From the NCBI GenBank assembly GCA_965248815.1, contig CBDFKK010000008.1:2108001-2172000 (forward strand): 64,000 nt of DNA, in the 5' to 3' direction. Of the stretch, positions 17,924 to 26,816 are shown one piece after another. The stretch's first letter is position 1. Every line of letters begins with the position of its first letter. The notes under the pieces were generated by a model, which saw nothing but the letters and a program-made list of their open reading frames with translations, made no database searches and was not told the origin of the DNA. A program made the position numbers and the translations under genes. The stretch comes from CBDFKK01 sp965248815. Lineage in GTDB: Bacteria > Pseudomonadota > Alphaproteobacteria > SMXP01.

Positions 17924-18142
17924 TTAAAAGTCGTGGGCGACGCCGCCCTTTTCCCAATCGCCATAGCGCGTGGGTTCGGGCCCCTTCGGCCCACCAACTT
18001 CTTTGGGTTGTGCCCCTTTTGCTTGTTGCTTGCGCCGCGCGTCCGCCTCTGCAAGAGCGCGCTTGGCTTCCGGCGTCAGAACCTTTTCGCCTTTGGCCTC
18101 GGTCGCTGCCGGCGTGTCATTCTGAGCTTCGTTCTGATCCAC
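17924..18142 (-). CDS. DUF1674 protein, succinate dehydrogenase assembly factor 4 homolog
   Basis: A 72-residue soluble protein whose C-terminus GPKGPEPTRYGDWEKGGVAH is the DUF1674/SDHAF4 signature. In mitochondria the family binds the flavinylated SdhA subunit and aids its assembly into complex II; a similar role in bacteria is inferred. The N-terminal half is charged and probably disordered. The start is GTG at 18142, 8 nt after AAGGAG. It is 27 nt upstream of the tandem hydrolase gene and divergent from htpX, a common alphaproteobacterial neighbourhood. Confidence 0.85.
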   Translation of the reverse strand: MDQNEAQNDTPAATEAKGEKVLTPEAKRALAEADARRKQQAKGAQPKEVGGPKGPEPTRYGDWEKGGVAHDF

Positions 18143-18281
18143 GGAAATGGCTCCTTCTAAAGCCTGATTGATCCCTTGGCGTGAGCGCTTAAATAAGTTG
18201 AGATTGAACTATGGCCGAAGCTGCGAGAGATTTCAGCAGGAATTCGCCAAAGCCGAACCCGTGCAACGAGGGGAATGAGCC

Positions 18282-19175
18282 ATGAATTACGCAAAGACAT
18301 CCCTTTTGCTGGCAGCCATGACCGGTCTGTTTCTGGCCATCGGCTATATGATTGGCGGCGAAATCGGCATGATTTTCGCCTTCGTCCTCGCCCTTGGCAT
18401 GAACGTCTTTGCCTATTGGAATGCCGACAAGATGGTCCTGCGTATGCACGGCGCCCGGGAAGTAGACCTGCAATCCGCGCCCGGCTTCTTCAATCTCGTC
18501 AATCGGCTTGCCCAAAACGCAAATCTTCCGATGCCCAAGGTCTATGTCATCGACACCGATCAGCCCAACGCCTTTGTGACTGGGCGCAATCCTGAAAACG
18601 CCGCCGTCGCGGCCACGCGAGGCTTGATGAACGGCTTGAGCGAACAAGAACTCGCGGGCGTCATGGCGCACGAATTGGCACACGTCAAAAATCGCGATAC
18701 GTTGACCATGACGATTACCGCGACGTTTGCCGGCGCGATCTCCATGCTCGCCAACTTCGCCTTGTTCTCCGGCGGGCGCCGGGACAATGGATTGGGAATC
18801 ATCGGCGCGCTCGCACTCATGATTCTGGCGCCGCTCGCGGCCGGCATCGTTAAAATGGCCATCAGCCGCGCGCGAGAATATGAAGCGGACCGCATCGGCG
18901 CCGAAATTTGCGGCCAGCCCCTATGGCTCGCATCCGCACTTGAGAAAATCCAAAGAGGCGCCAGCGCCATCGACAATGTCGCAGCCGAACGTAATCCGGC
19001 GACGGCCCATCTCTTTATTATCAACCCGCTTCACGGGCAAAAAATGGACGGCTTGTTTTCCACCCACCCCAACACCGCCAACCGCGTGGCCCGCCTGCGG
19101 GAGATGGCCGGCGCCATGACCCAGGCCGGCGGCACGTCTGCCAGCGGCCCATCTGCCACTGGCCCCTGGGGATGA
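18282..19175 (+). CDS. htpX: HtpX zinc-dependent membrane protease
   Basis: A 297-residue M48 metalloprotease of the inner membrane that degrades misfolded membrane proteins together with FtsH. Two N-terminal helices precede the zinc motif His130-Glu131-x2-His134 (MAHELAHVKNRDT); the third ligand lies in SRAREYEADRIGA after two more hydrophobic segments. A Gly/Ser/Thr-rich tail ends the protein. GAGGGGA lies 6 nt before the ATG. Confidence 0.96.
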   Translation: MNYAKTSLLLAAMTGLFLAIGYMIGGEIGMIFAFVLALGMNVFAYWNADKMVLRMHGAREVDLQSAPGFFNLVNRLAQNANLPMPKVYVIDTDQPNAFVTGRNPENAAVAATRGLMNGLSEQELAGVMAHELAHVKNRDTLTMTITATFAGAISMLANFALFSGGRRDNGLGIIGALALMILAPLAAGIVKMAISRAREYEADRIGAEICGQPLWLASALEKIQRGASAIDNVAAERNPATAHLFIINPLHGQKMDGLFSTHPNTANRVARLREMAGAMTQAGGTSASGPSATGPWG

Positions 19176-19362
19176 GCGCGCCGATACCGCGTCACTTGTA
19201 ACTAATTTCTTAAATCGAATTTCACGGGTTGTCCGCCTAAATAGAGCCGGGAACTAAGCGCAGAATGGGTTATACTCTTGCCGGGGTGATCAATATCGCC
19301 GGAGAGTATCCCGGACGTCAGGTCCGTGCGCGCCGGCGACAGTTACGACGGGAACCTCAATT

Positions 19363-19920
19363 GTGCATAGCGTAAACTCCACACCCTCACGGAAATCTTC
19401 CTCTCTCATTCTCTTTGCGGTGCTTTCTTCAGGACTGGTGATCTCCGGCTGCGCGAGATCAACGGCGCCCGATCAGTACAGTTATTACGAAACCGGCGCG
19501 GTCAGTTTCGCCGAAGGCGGCAAAGTCGTGACAACGCGGAACGTCAAAATCGCCGGCACGCGTACCGGCATCGGTGCAGGCGTTGGCGCTGTGTCAGGTG
19601 GCATCGGCGGCTCGCATATCGGCAACGGCGGCGCCGGCAGCTTCTTCGGCGCCCTTGGCTTTGCGCTGTTGGGCGGCCTGGTTGGAGCGGCGGCAGAAGA
19701 AGCGGCGACCGCACAAAGCGGCATTGAGTACACAATCCGCGGTGACGATGGCCGGACACTGGTAATCGTTCAAGCTCAAGGCGGCCCGGTCATCGCTCCT
19801 GGCCAACGCGTGACCGTCATTCATAGTCCGGAACGCGCCCGCGTCATTCCGGAAACGCAAGCAGGCCAATACACCGGCACGACTTTTAGCGGGACCCCAA
19901 CCGCCGGTGCCTATCGCTAA
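19363..19920 (+). CDS. Outer-membrane lipoprotein with glycine-zipper, SlyB/Pcp-like
   Basis: A 185-residue lipoprotein. The signal peptide ends in a lipobox (VISGC), placing the lipidated Cys near residue 30. The centre (about 65-115) is a glycine zipper (GIGAGVGAVSGGIGGSHIG and GALGFALLGGLVGA), and the C-terminal part (EYTIRGDDGRTLVIVQ; GQRVTVI) matches SlyB/Pcp-type lipoproteins of the 17-kDa antigen family, which are periplasmic or outer-membrane proteins of uncertain role. The start is GTG at 19363. A TTATACT box about 95 nt upstream could be the promoter -10. Confidence 0.82.
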   Translation: MHSVNSTPSRKSSSLILFAVLSSGLVISGCARSTAPDQYSYYETGAVSFAEGGKVVTTRNVKIAGTRTGIGAGVGAVSGGIGGSHIGNGGAGSFFGALGFALLGGLVGAAAEEAATAQSGIEYTIRGDDGRTLVIVQAQGGPVIAPGQRVTVIHSPERARVIPETQAGQYTGTTFSGTPTAGAYR

Positions 19921-20318
19921 TGGGTTGGGTGAGTTCCAAGCTCAACGGGCTTTGGCAAAGCCGGGGCGGCCAGTCTGTCGTCCGGACATATAATGCCGTC
20001 AAGTGCCGGGTGAGTGATCGCCTGCCCCGCCGCCTGCCAGCTTGGCATTCTTCTTATCTGTTTATCCCGCCGAGCCTTCTTTGGCTGTCCGTGTTGTTGT
20101 TTATGGGTTTCGGTCTTGAATGGCCGATTTGGATCGTAGCCGGGTGGGCGCCTAAATCGGCCTTCCTATTGTTCGGACTCGTTTTTCCAGCGATCGCCCT
20201 TTGGCTGGGCGCATATCAATGCCGCTCAACGACGACTGGCGATGGATTGGTCATCGGATTTGGCGGACTGTTCTTTATCGTCTTAATGCTGTTCACCGGG
20301 TTTGTGCCCATCGGGTAG
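19920..20318 (+). CDS. Hypothetical membrane protein
   Basis: A 132-residue protein with a basic N-terminus (about 1-45) followed by three hydrophobic helices. Its ATG shares the last A of the lipoprotein's TAA stop (19918-19920), so translation is probably coupled. I recognise no family. A region of 144 nt without a visible gene separates it from rpe. Confidence 0.65.
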   Translation: MGWVSSKLNGLWQSRGGQSVVRTYNAVKCRVSDRLPRRLPAWHSSYLFIPPSLLWLSVLLFMGFGLEWPIWIVAGWAPKSAFLLFGLVFPAIALWLGAYQCRSTTTGDGLVIGFGGLFFIVLMLFTGFVPIG

Positions 20319-20462
20319 GCCAATCAAATCGACGGCGCGAATGTCAGATTGAGTCTCGCGCACCATGCTTGTGAACATTTTCCGAGTCCTGACGAGTTTC
20401 AAAAATGGCACGGAAGACCGCCAAAACTTGCGCCCCGATTCACGAAGTGTTAACCATCGAGG

Positions 20463-21128
20463 ATGACTCGATCGATTCGGATCGCGCCTTCCATCTTAGC
20501 GGCCGATTTTTCAAATCTCGGCGAAGAAGTTCAGTCTGTGACTGAGGCCGGCGCCGATTATATCCATATCGATGTCATGGACGGGCACTTCGTTCCCAAC
20601 CTGACAATCGGACCGGACGTCATCAAGTCTCTCAGGTCCCATAGCGCGCTTCCCTTTGACGTGCATCTCATGATTTCGCCCGTCGACCCGTTCATCAATG
20701 AATATGTCGATGCGGGGGCTAACATTCTGACGGTTCATCCCGAGGCGGGCCCGCACATCCACCGGACCATTCAGAAAATCAAGGCGGCCGGCGTCAAAGC
20801 AGGTCTTGCACTCAATCCTGGAACGCCCGCCGACGCCGTGGACTTTGTCTTGGGCGACATCGATCTTATTTTGGTCATGACGGTCAATCCCGGATTTGGC
20901 GGACAATCGTTTATCGACTCACAGTTGGAAAAAATTCGCGATCTCAGAGGCAGAATCGATGCCAGCGGAACGGCGATTGAATTAGAAGTGGACGGCGGGA
21001 TCAATTTTGAAACCGCCCCTCGCGCCATTGAAGCCGGCGTGGACGTATTGGTCGCAGGCACCGCAACGTTTAAGGGCGGGCGCAAGGCCTACAGCTCCAA
21101 CATTGCAAAGTTGCGGGGCGGCTCATGA
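20463..21128 (+). CDS. rpe: Ribulose-phosphate 3-epimerase
   Basis: A 221-residue TIM-barrel metalloenzyme that interconverts ribulose-5-phosphate and xylulose-5-phosphate. Ser10 (IAPSILAADF), His35 and Asp37 (YIHIDVMDGHFVPN), His68 (DVHLMI) and the late ELEVDGGIN aspartate are the expected active-site residues, and MTVNPGFGGQ is the phosphate-binding loop. The TGA stop overlaps the ATG of the heparinase-family gene in an ATGA junction at 21125-21128. Confidence 0.97.
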   Translation: MTRSIRIAPSILAADFSNLGEEVQSVTEAGADYIHIDVMDGHFVPNLTIGPDVIKSLRSHSALPFDVHLMISPVDPFINEYVDAGANILTVHPEAGPHIHRTIQKIKAAGVKAGLALNPGTPADAVDFVLGDIDLILVMTVNPGFGGQSFIDSQLEKIRDLRGRIDASGTAIELEVDGGINFETAPRAIEAGVDVLVAGTATFKGGRKAYSSNIAKLRGGS

Positions 21129-22911
21129 CCGAAACGCTGCTCAATGACGGCATGCCGACTTCACCGCGTGCCGAACTATTGGGCGAACTCGCTGCCAAAA
21201 CCGCAAGCCGATTCGCAAACGCAGCTCGAAATATTTCGTTCAGTACACGGCTTTATCACGCCACTCTCTCAGGTCCGATGCCCGACCGGCTGCTGGCCTA
21301 CCCCAATGAGCTCCACCCGGGTTCCGCAAGTCTTGCCAAAGCCTTGATGGAGGGCAGATACGCGTTTCCCGGCGGGGTCGTTCAGGCCAATTCACAAACT
21401 GAACCATGGCTGCTTGTTCCGCCAAACGATGTGTGGGCCGAAGCCCTGCACGGATTTTCGTGGTTGCGGGAATTCGAGGGGCCCCGTGACCCGCAATCTA
21501 AGGACCATGTGCATTGGCTCGTTGCGAGCTGGCTCAAAGATTGCGGGACGTGGCATGATATCGGGTGGCGCCCCCATGTCATTGGGCGCCGTCTTATTTC
21601 TTGGTTCTGCCATAGCAGGCTGTTGTTCAACGGATCCGATCTTATTTGGCGCAGCGCGTTGCTGCGTAATATCGCCCAGCAATCGCGTCATCTTGCTCGC
21701 ACGGCCAGATGGGCTGAAGACGGAGAACCAAAACTAACTGCGGCGATCGGCTTGTGCCTATCCGGACTTTGCCTGCCGGACGGCACGCGGCGGTTGGAAC
21801 GCGGCACGAATCTCTTGGAGAAGGAGCTGGCCCGGCAAATCCTTCCCGATGGCGGTCACGTAAAGCGAAACCCTTCCGTCCTGCTCCATGTGCTTGCAGA
21901 TCTGTTCTTGCTCAAAGATACGTTCGACCAGCGAAATCGTCCGTTGCCTGAATTTGTTCAAATATTTATCGATCGAATGGCGCCGATGGTTCGATTTTTC
22001 CAGCACGTTGACGGACGACTCTCTCAGTTTAATGGATCGTCGGAGGGAGACGCCGGTGCGATCAGCGCAGTTCTCAGCCGCGACGACGCGAAGGGCCGGC
22101 CTGTCAGCGCGGCAACTCATATGGGCTATCAACGCATTAAGGCGGGACGGACCTTGATCATAATCGATACAGGACCTAGCCCCAAGAAAGCCTTCAGCGA
22201 AGACGCCCATGCCGGATGCCTCACATTCGAAATGAGTTCCGGACGTCACCGCCTTATCGTCAATTGCGGATCGACAGACATGCAAGGGCCGAATTGGCAC
22301 AATGCATGTCGCGCCACAGCGGCGCATTCGACGCTAACTCTTGCCGATAAATCTTCGGCTCGCATTGAAAAAGACGCCTTGTAACCAATCTGCTTGGACC
22401 ACGAATCGCGCAAGGACCCTCGCAGGTCTTTAGCCGACGGGATGAAAATGAGGGCCAGACCTGGCTGCAGTGCAGCCACGATGGCTATGTCGATCGCTTC
22501 GGCTTGATCCACGACCGCCGACTCTACCTCAGCCCTGATGGCGACGACATTAGGGGCGAAGACAAACTCGGGCCTCCCTATGAAGCACTTTCGCGAAAAT
22601 GGTTTCACTTGCGCCTCGGCCGCAAGAAGACAGCCGTTCCTTTTACGCTCAGGTTTCATCTTCATCCGGATGTGCGGGCAACGACTCCCCTCGACGGCGG
22701 CAAGATTATGCTCATGTCTCCCGATGGTGACGGCTGGGAGTTTCTAACCAACCTGCACAACATTTCTCTGGAAGAGAGCATCTACATGGGGCCAGCGATT
22801 CCATTCGGCGATCCAAACAAATCGTCGTTTCAGGCGCCGCCGTTAGAGGCGAAACTACGTCGGTCAAGTGGGCCTTCCACAGACTTACGGGGGACGCGAA
22901 CCAAATTCTAG
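21125..22911 (+). pseudogene. Heparinase II/III family protein, frameshifted
   Basis: The first frame (21125-22384) gives 419 residues of a heparinase II/III-like protein and ends at TAA just after a catalytic-domain segment (HSTLTLADKSSARIEKDAL). The sequence continues in the other frame from about 22381 (VTNLLGPRIAQGPSQVFSRR, then SHDGYVDRFGLIHDRRLYLS) to 22911. Joining them gives about 595 residues, the usual length. The break lies near GAAAAAG at 22366-22372 or TTGTAA at 22379-22384 and equals one missing base. It is either a true frameshift mutation or a sequencing error. Upstream linkage to rpe and downstream linkage to purH are typical of alphaproteobacteria. Confidence 0.8.
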
Positions 22912-23013
22912 GTTAGCGCCGCACAAGTGCCTTCTCATGACCCGTCAAAAATGCAACCTTCTACGAAGTGTTGACCAAGGTTCGGGGGTTGACGGCATAC
23001 AGGTGGGCGATCT

Positions 23014-24996
23014 GTGACCAAAGGGGTTTCCGACACATCATTCACGCCGCGCATGGCGCTTACGCTTCTGCATGACTGTTTTATGGCCACTTTGGCCATG
23101 CAGTTTTCGATCTGGCTGCGCTTTGCACTTGACGGCGTTGACATCGGATTTTTCGACATTCGTGAGGAAGCCATCGTTTACGGCGCCGTCGCCTTGTGCG
23201 TGTTCGTCATGCTCGGCATTCACAGAGGCATCTGGCGTTACACTTCGTTCGACGATCTGATTCAAATTCTCAAAGCTGTGACGCTGGCGACTTTGATCTT
23301 TCTACCGGTCGTCTTTGTCATCACGCGATTGGAAAACTTGCCCCGGGCAGTGCCCTTTGTTCAGTGGCCGTTGCTCATCGCCCTACTCAGCGCGTCCCGA
23401 CTAGGCGTTCGTCTCGTACTCAGCGGCGACCTGGCCGCATCGGTCATGCGGGAAGACAAGGACCGTATTCCCATCGTGCTTGCCGGCCCTAGCAAGAAGA
23501 CGGAACCGTTTATTCGAGAAACACAAAGGCTGAACGCGGAAAATTTTCCCTATCGGATTGTCGGCTTGATCGACAAAGATCCGAGTCAGGACGGGCATGA
23601 TGTGCGGGGCAAACGCATCCTCGGTCACTACGCGACATTGCCTCATACCATTGACATATTGAATCGGATGGGCCGGGCGCCTCAAAAGGTGGTCATTACA
23701 GATCCCGACATGGAAGGCCAGGTTGTCAGCGAACTATTGGAGAAATGTGATTCGCTCGGTCTGGCTCTTGCCCGCGTCCCGCGCCTAACCGATCTTCAAA
23801 CCGATGACGGCGCCAGTCAGCTCGAAGTCCGCCCCGTTGATTTGCGTGACCTTTTAGGCCGCCCCCAACAGGTCCTTGACCGAACGGCGATGCAGAAACT
23901 CACTACCGGAAAGCGTGTCCTGATCACGGGTGCAGGCGGCACGATCGGCTCGGAGTTGACCCGGCAGGTCGCGGCGCTGCAGCCAGCTCAGTTGTGTATG
24001 GTCGATAACAGCGAATTCAATCTCTATCAAATCGATCTTGAAATGGCCGAGGTTTTTCCGGACCTAAAGCGGGTATCCCTATTCGGAGACGTGCGGGAAG
24101 CGACAAAGATCGATAAAATTTTCGCCGCGCACAAACCTCAAATCGTCTTTCACGCTGCAGCTCTTAAACATGTCCCCATTGTCGAAGATAATCCTGCCGA
24201 GGGAATTTTGACAAATGTCGGCGGCACACTTCGCGTGGCCGACGCTTGCCTTAGCTACGAAGTCGAAACGATGGTCTTAATATCAACCGATAAGGCCGTT
24301 AATCCCGTCAGCGTTATGGGCGCGAGCAAGCGCATCGCGGAGCTCTACTGTCAGGCACTTGGCGTGGCGCAGTCTACCACGCGCCTTGTGACGGTTCGTT
24401 TCGGCAATGTGCTGGGGTCTACAGGCTCGGTTGTTCCTTTGTTTAAGCGGCAACTTGAGCGAGGCGGGCCACTCACTGTGACGCACCCGGATGCTTCTCG
24501 ATATTTCATGACCACCCGAGAGGCCGTTGAGCTCGTACTTCAAGCCGCTACGCTGGACATGCCGGGAAGCGCGTCGACGGCAGCAGGCGGGCACATTTAC
24601 GTCCTCGACATGGGAGAGCCCTTGCGTATCGAGGATTTGGCGGAACGTATGATCCAATTGGCGGGACTTAAACCCCATAAGGATATTGAGATCGAGCACA
24701 TCGGCCTGCGCAAAGGCGAAAAGCTTCACGAAACTCTGTTTCACGCGCTCGAGGAATCAATTCCAACCGATGCGCAGGGCATTTTGCTGGCACGGCCGCG
24801 CGCTATTGAACTCGATCAACTCAAGCCAGCTCTGCGGCGGCTTGTCTCGGCCGCAGAAGCACGGGATTTGCCGGAAATTTATCGCACGTTGCGCACTTTG
24901 ATCCCTCAATTCGAAGGCGAACATCCGGATATTTCGCCGGACCAAGGACCCTCGGACGCACGTGTGAAAGACGATACGGTCCGCACACTCAAGTGA
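23014..24996 (+). CDS. Membrane nucleotide-sugar 4,6-dehydratase/epimerase, CapD/FlaA1-like
   Basis: A 660-residue protein. The N-terminal part has about four membrane helices (residues 10-140), then a first nucleotide-binding-like domain (about 150-290), then the catalytic SDR domain with ITGAGGTIGSELTRQ and an active site of the PglF/FlaA1 membrane type (LISTDKAVNPVSVMGASKRI). Such enzymes make UDP-4-keto-6-deoxy sugars for capsule, LPS or glycoprotein glycans. The start is GTG at 23014; an ATG lies at 23053. It sits between the heparinase-like gene and purH. Confidence 0.9.
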   Translation: MTKGVSDTSFTPRMALTLLHDCFMATLAMQFSIWLRFALDGVDIGFFDIREEAIVYGAVALCVFVMLGIHRGIWRYTSFDDLIQILKAVTLATLIFLPVVFVITRLENLPRAVPFVQWPLLIALLSASRLGVRLVLSGDLAASVMREDKDRIPIVLAGPSKKTEPFIRETQRLNAENFPYRIVGLIDKDPSQDGHDVRGKRILGHYATLPHTIDILNRMGRAPQKVVITDPDMEGQVVSELLEKCDSLGLALARVPRLTDLQTDDGASQLEVRPVDLRDLLGRPQQVLDRTAMQKLTTGKRVLITGAGGTIGSELTRQVAALQPAQLCMVDNSEFNLYQIDLEMAEVFPDLKRVSLFGDVREATKIDKIFAAHKPQIVFHAAALKHVPIVEDNPAEGILTNVGGTLRVADACLSYEVETMVLISTDKAVNPVSVMGASKRIAELYCQALGVAQSTTRLVTVRFGNVLGSTGSVVPLFKRQLERGGPLTVTHPDASRYFMTTREAVELVLQAATLDMPGSASTAAGGHIYVLDMGEPLRIEDLAERMIQLAGLKPHKDIEIEHIGLRKGEKLHETLFHALEESIPTDAQGILLARPRAIELDQLKPALRRLVSAAEARDLPEIYRTLRTLIPQFEGEHPDISPDQGPSDARVKDDTVRTLK

Positions 24997-25093
24997 GGGA
25001 TGCTAAGTCCGATAGGGCCTTTTCGGCGGCCAAGAATCGTGGTACGCGGTCGGCACCATCCGACGGGTAGAAACAAACATAAAGAGCAACACC

Positions 25094-26689
25094 ATGAGCA
25101 AGCGAAACGCGCTTCCAATTCGCCGTGCGCTCATTTCCGTTTTTGACAAGCAAGGTTTAGTAGACTTCGCTAAATCCCTGACACGTGACGGCGTCGAGAT
25201 CCTATCGACAGGGGGAACAGCGGCAGCACTTAAAGACGCCAATATCGCCGTCACCGATGTCGCGGACGTCACGGGATTTCCGGAGATATTAGGGGGGCGG
25301 GTCAAGACCCTCCACCCGAAGATCCATGGCGGCTTGCTGGCTATTCGCGACGACGACAGGCATATGGCACAACTCCATGAACAGGGCATCGAGCCCATTG
25401 GTCTTGTGGTCGTCAATCTCTATCCCTTCGAAGCGACGGTCGAAAGCGGTGCGGACTTTGCCACTTGTATTGAAAATATCGATATCGGCGGGCCGTCGAT
25501 GATACGCGCCGCGGCGAAGAACTATGACGACGTCACCGTCGTCATCGACCCCGAAGACTATGGCGCGGTAGTTGAAGACATGAAGAGTAACAAGAGCGCC
25601 ACTTCAGGTGACCTGCGCCGCTCGCTCGCGGCCAAAGCCTATGCTCGAACTGCAGCCTACGATTCGGTTATTTCTAATTGGTTTGCCGAACAAATCGGTG
25701 AAGCTGCTCCGAAGCATCACACGGTTGCCGGCACCTTGCGCCAAACGTTGCGTTACGGCGAAAACCCGCATCAGTCGGCCGCCTTTTACACGACGCGGGA
25801 TACACGGCCGGGCGTTGCAACGGCGCGGCAAATTCAAGGCAAAGAGCTCAGCTACAATAACATCAACGACACCGATGCAGCATTTGAATTGGTCTCGGAA
25901 TTTGATGCCTCCGAGACCGCCGCCGTCGCCATTATCAAGCACGCCAATCCGTGCGGCGTTGCGCTGGGAGCTAACCTAAAGTCGGCTTATGAAAAAGCGT
26001 TGGCTTGCGATTCCGTCAGTGCCTTCGGCGGCATCGTCGCGCTCAATCAGAAACTCGATGCAGCGACCGCCGAGGAGATCGCAAAACTTTTCACCGAAGT
26101 CATCATAGCTCCTGACGCTGAGACCGACGCCCTAGAGATCTTGGCGGCCAAAAAGAACCTGCGCGTGTTACTCGCCGGGGAACTGGCCGACCCGTCTGCC
26201 GCGGGCCAGACCGTGCGAAGTGTCGCCGGCGGCTTTTTGCTGCAAGGCCGCGACAATGGCCGCATCGCCGCAGCCAAACTTGAAATCGTCACCAAGCGCG
26301 AGCCCAGTGCACAGGAGATGGCCGATCTCAAGTTCGCATTCACCATCTGCAAACACGTCAAGTCGAACGCCATCGTCTACACCAAAGACTTGGCGACGGT
26401 TGGTATCGGCGCCGGGCAAATGAGTAGGGTCGACTCCGCCCGCATCGCCGCGCGCAAAGCCGAGGACATGGCCAAAGAACAAGGGGCGGACAAGCCGCCG
26501 ACCATTGGCTCGGTGGCCGGTTCGGATGCCTTCTTTCCATTTCCCGACGGCTTGCTCAGCACCGCCGAAGCTGGCGCCACCGCGATCATTCAGCCCGGAG
26601 GCTCAATCAGAGACAAGGACGTGATTGCGGCGGCCGATGAAAAAGGCCTTGCAATGGTCTTTACCGGCATGCGGCATTTCCGGCACTAG
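25094..26689 (+). CDS. purH: Bifunctional AICAR formyltransferase / IMP cyclohydrolase
   Basis: A 531-residue enzyme for the last two steps of IMP synthesis. The N-terminal MGS-like cyclohydrolase domain shows STGGTAAALKDA and GGRVKTLHPKIHGG; the C-terminal AICARFT domain shows LRYGENPHQSAAFY, the KHANPCG catalytic Lys-His and the closing GSIRDKDVIAAADEKGLAM. Full length, no anomalies. A weak ribosome site (AAGAG) precedes the ATG. A palindromic repeat follows the stop. Confidence 0.97.
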   Translation: MSKRNALPIRRALISVFDKQGLVDFAKSLTRDGVEILSTGGTAAALKDANIAVTDVADVTGFPEILGGRVKTLHPKIHGGLLAIRDDDRHMAQLHEQGIEPIGLVVVNLYPFEATVESGADFATCIENIDIGGPSMIRAAAKNYDDVTVVIDPEDYGAVVEDMKSNKSATSGDLRRSLAAKAYARTAAYDSVISNWFAEQIGEAAPKHHTVAGTLRQTLRYGENPHQSAAFYTTRDTRPGVATARQIQGKELSYNNINDTDAAFELVSEFDASETAAVAIIKHANPCGVALGANLKSAYEKALACDSVSAFGGIVALNQKLDAATAEEIAKLFTEVIIAPDAETDALEILAAKKNLRVLLAGELADPSAAGQTVRSVAGGFLLQGRDNGRIAAAKLEIVTKREPSAQEMADLKFAFTICKHVKSNAIVYTKDLATVGIGAGQMSRVDSARIAARKAEDMAKEQGADKPPTIGSVAGSDAFFPFPDGLLSTAEAGATAIIQPGGSIRDKDVIAAADEKGLAMVFTGMRHFRH

Positions 26690-26790
26690 AGCAATTCCAA
26701 GATTAATTGATCTATGAAAATACTCTAGAATCTTTATATGGTCGCGTTTTCGGACGGAAAACCGGATCCACTTTTCCTGAAAACGCTCTG
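26690..26790. repeat. Palindromic intergenic element downstream of purH
   Basis: Between purH and the convergent MFS gene. Outer arms GCGTTTTC (26744-26751) and GAAAACGC (26779-26786) enclose inner arms GGAAAA/TTTTCC around a GGATCC centre, giving a long imperfect cruciform. In reverse complement, phrases such as CAGGAAAAGTGG and CCGGTTTTCCGTCCG resemble a dispersed intergenic repeat I recall from Rhizobiales genomes, which starts with GAGC as here at 26690. It may also act as a bidirectional terminator for the two convergent genes. Only one copy was noticed in this window. Confidence 0.55.
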
Positions 26791-26816
26791 GGCAGGTCTA
26801 AGACACAGAGTCCTTT

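Noticed and set aside
17459..18160. 233-codon plus-strand open frame across the tandem hydrolase and DUF1674 genes
   Set aside because: Antisense to two recognised genes; no motif of its own.
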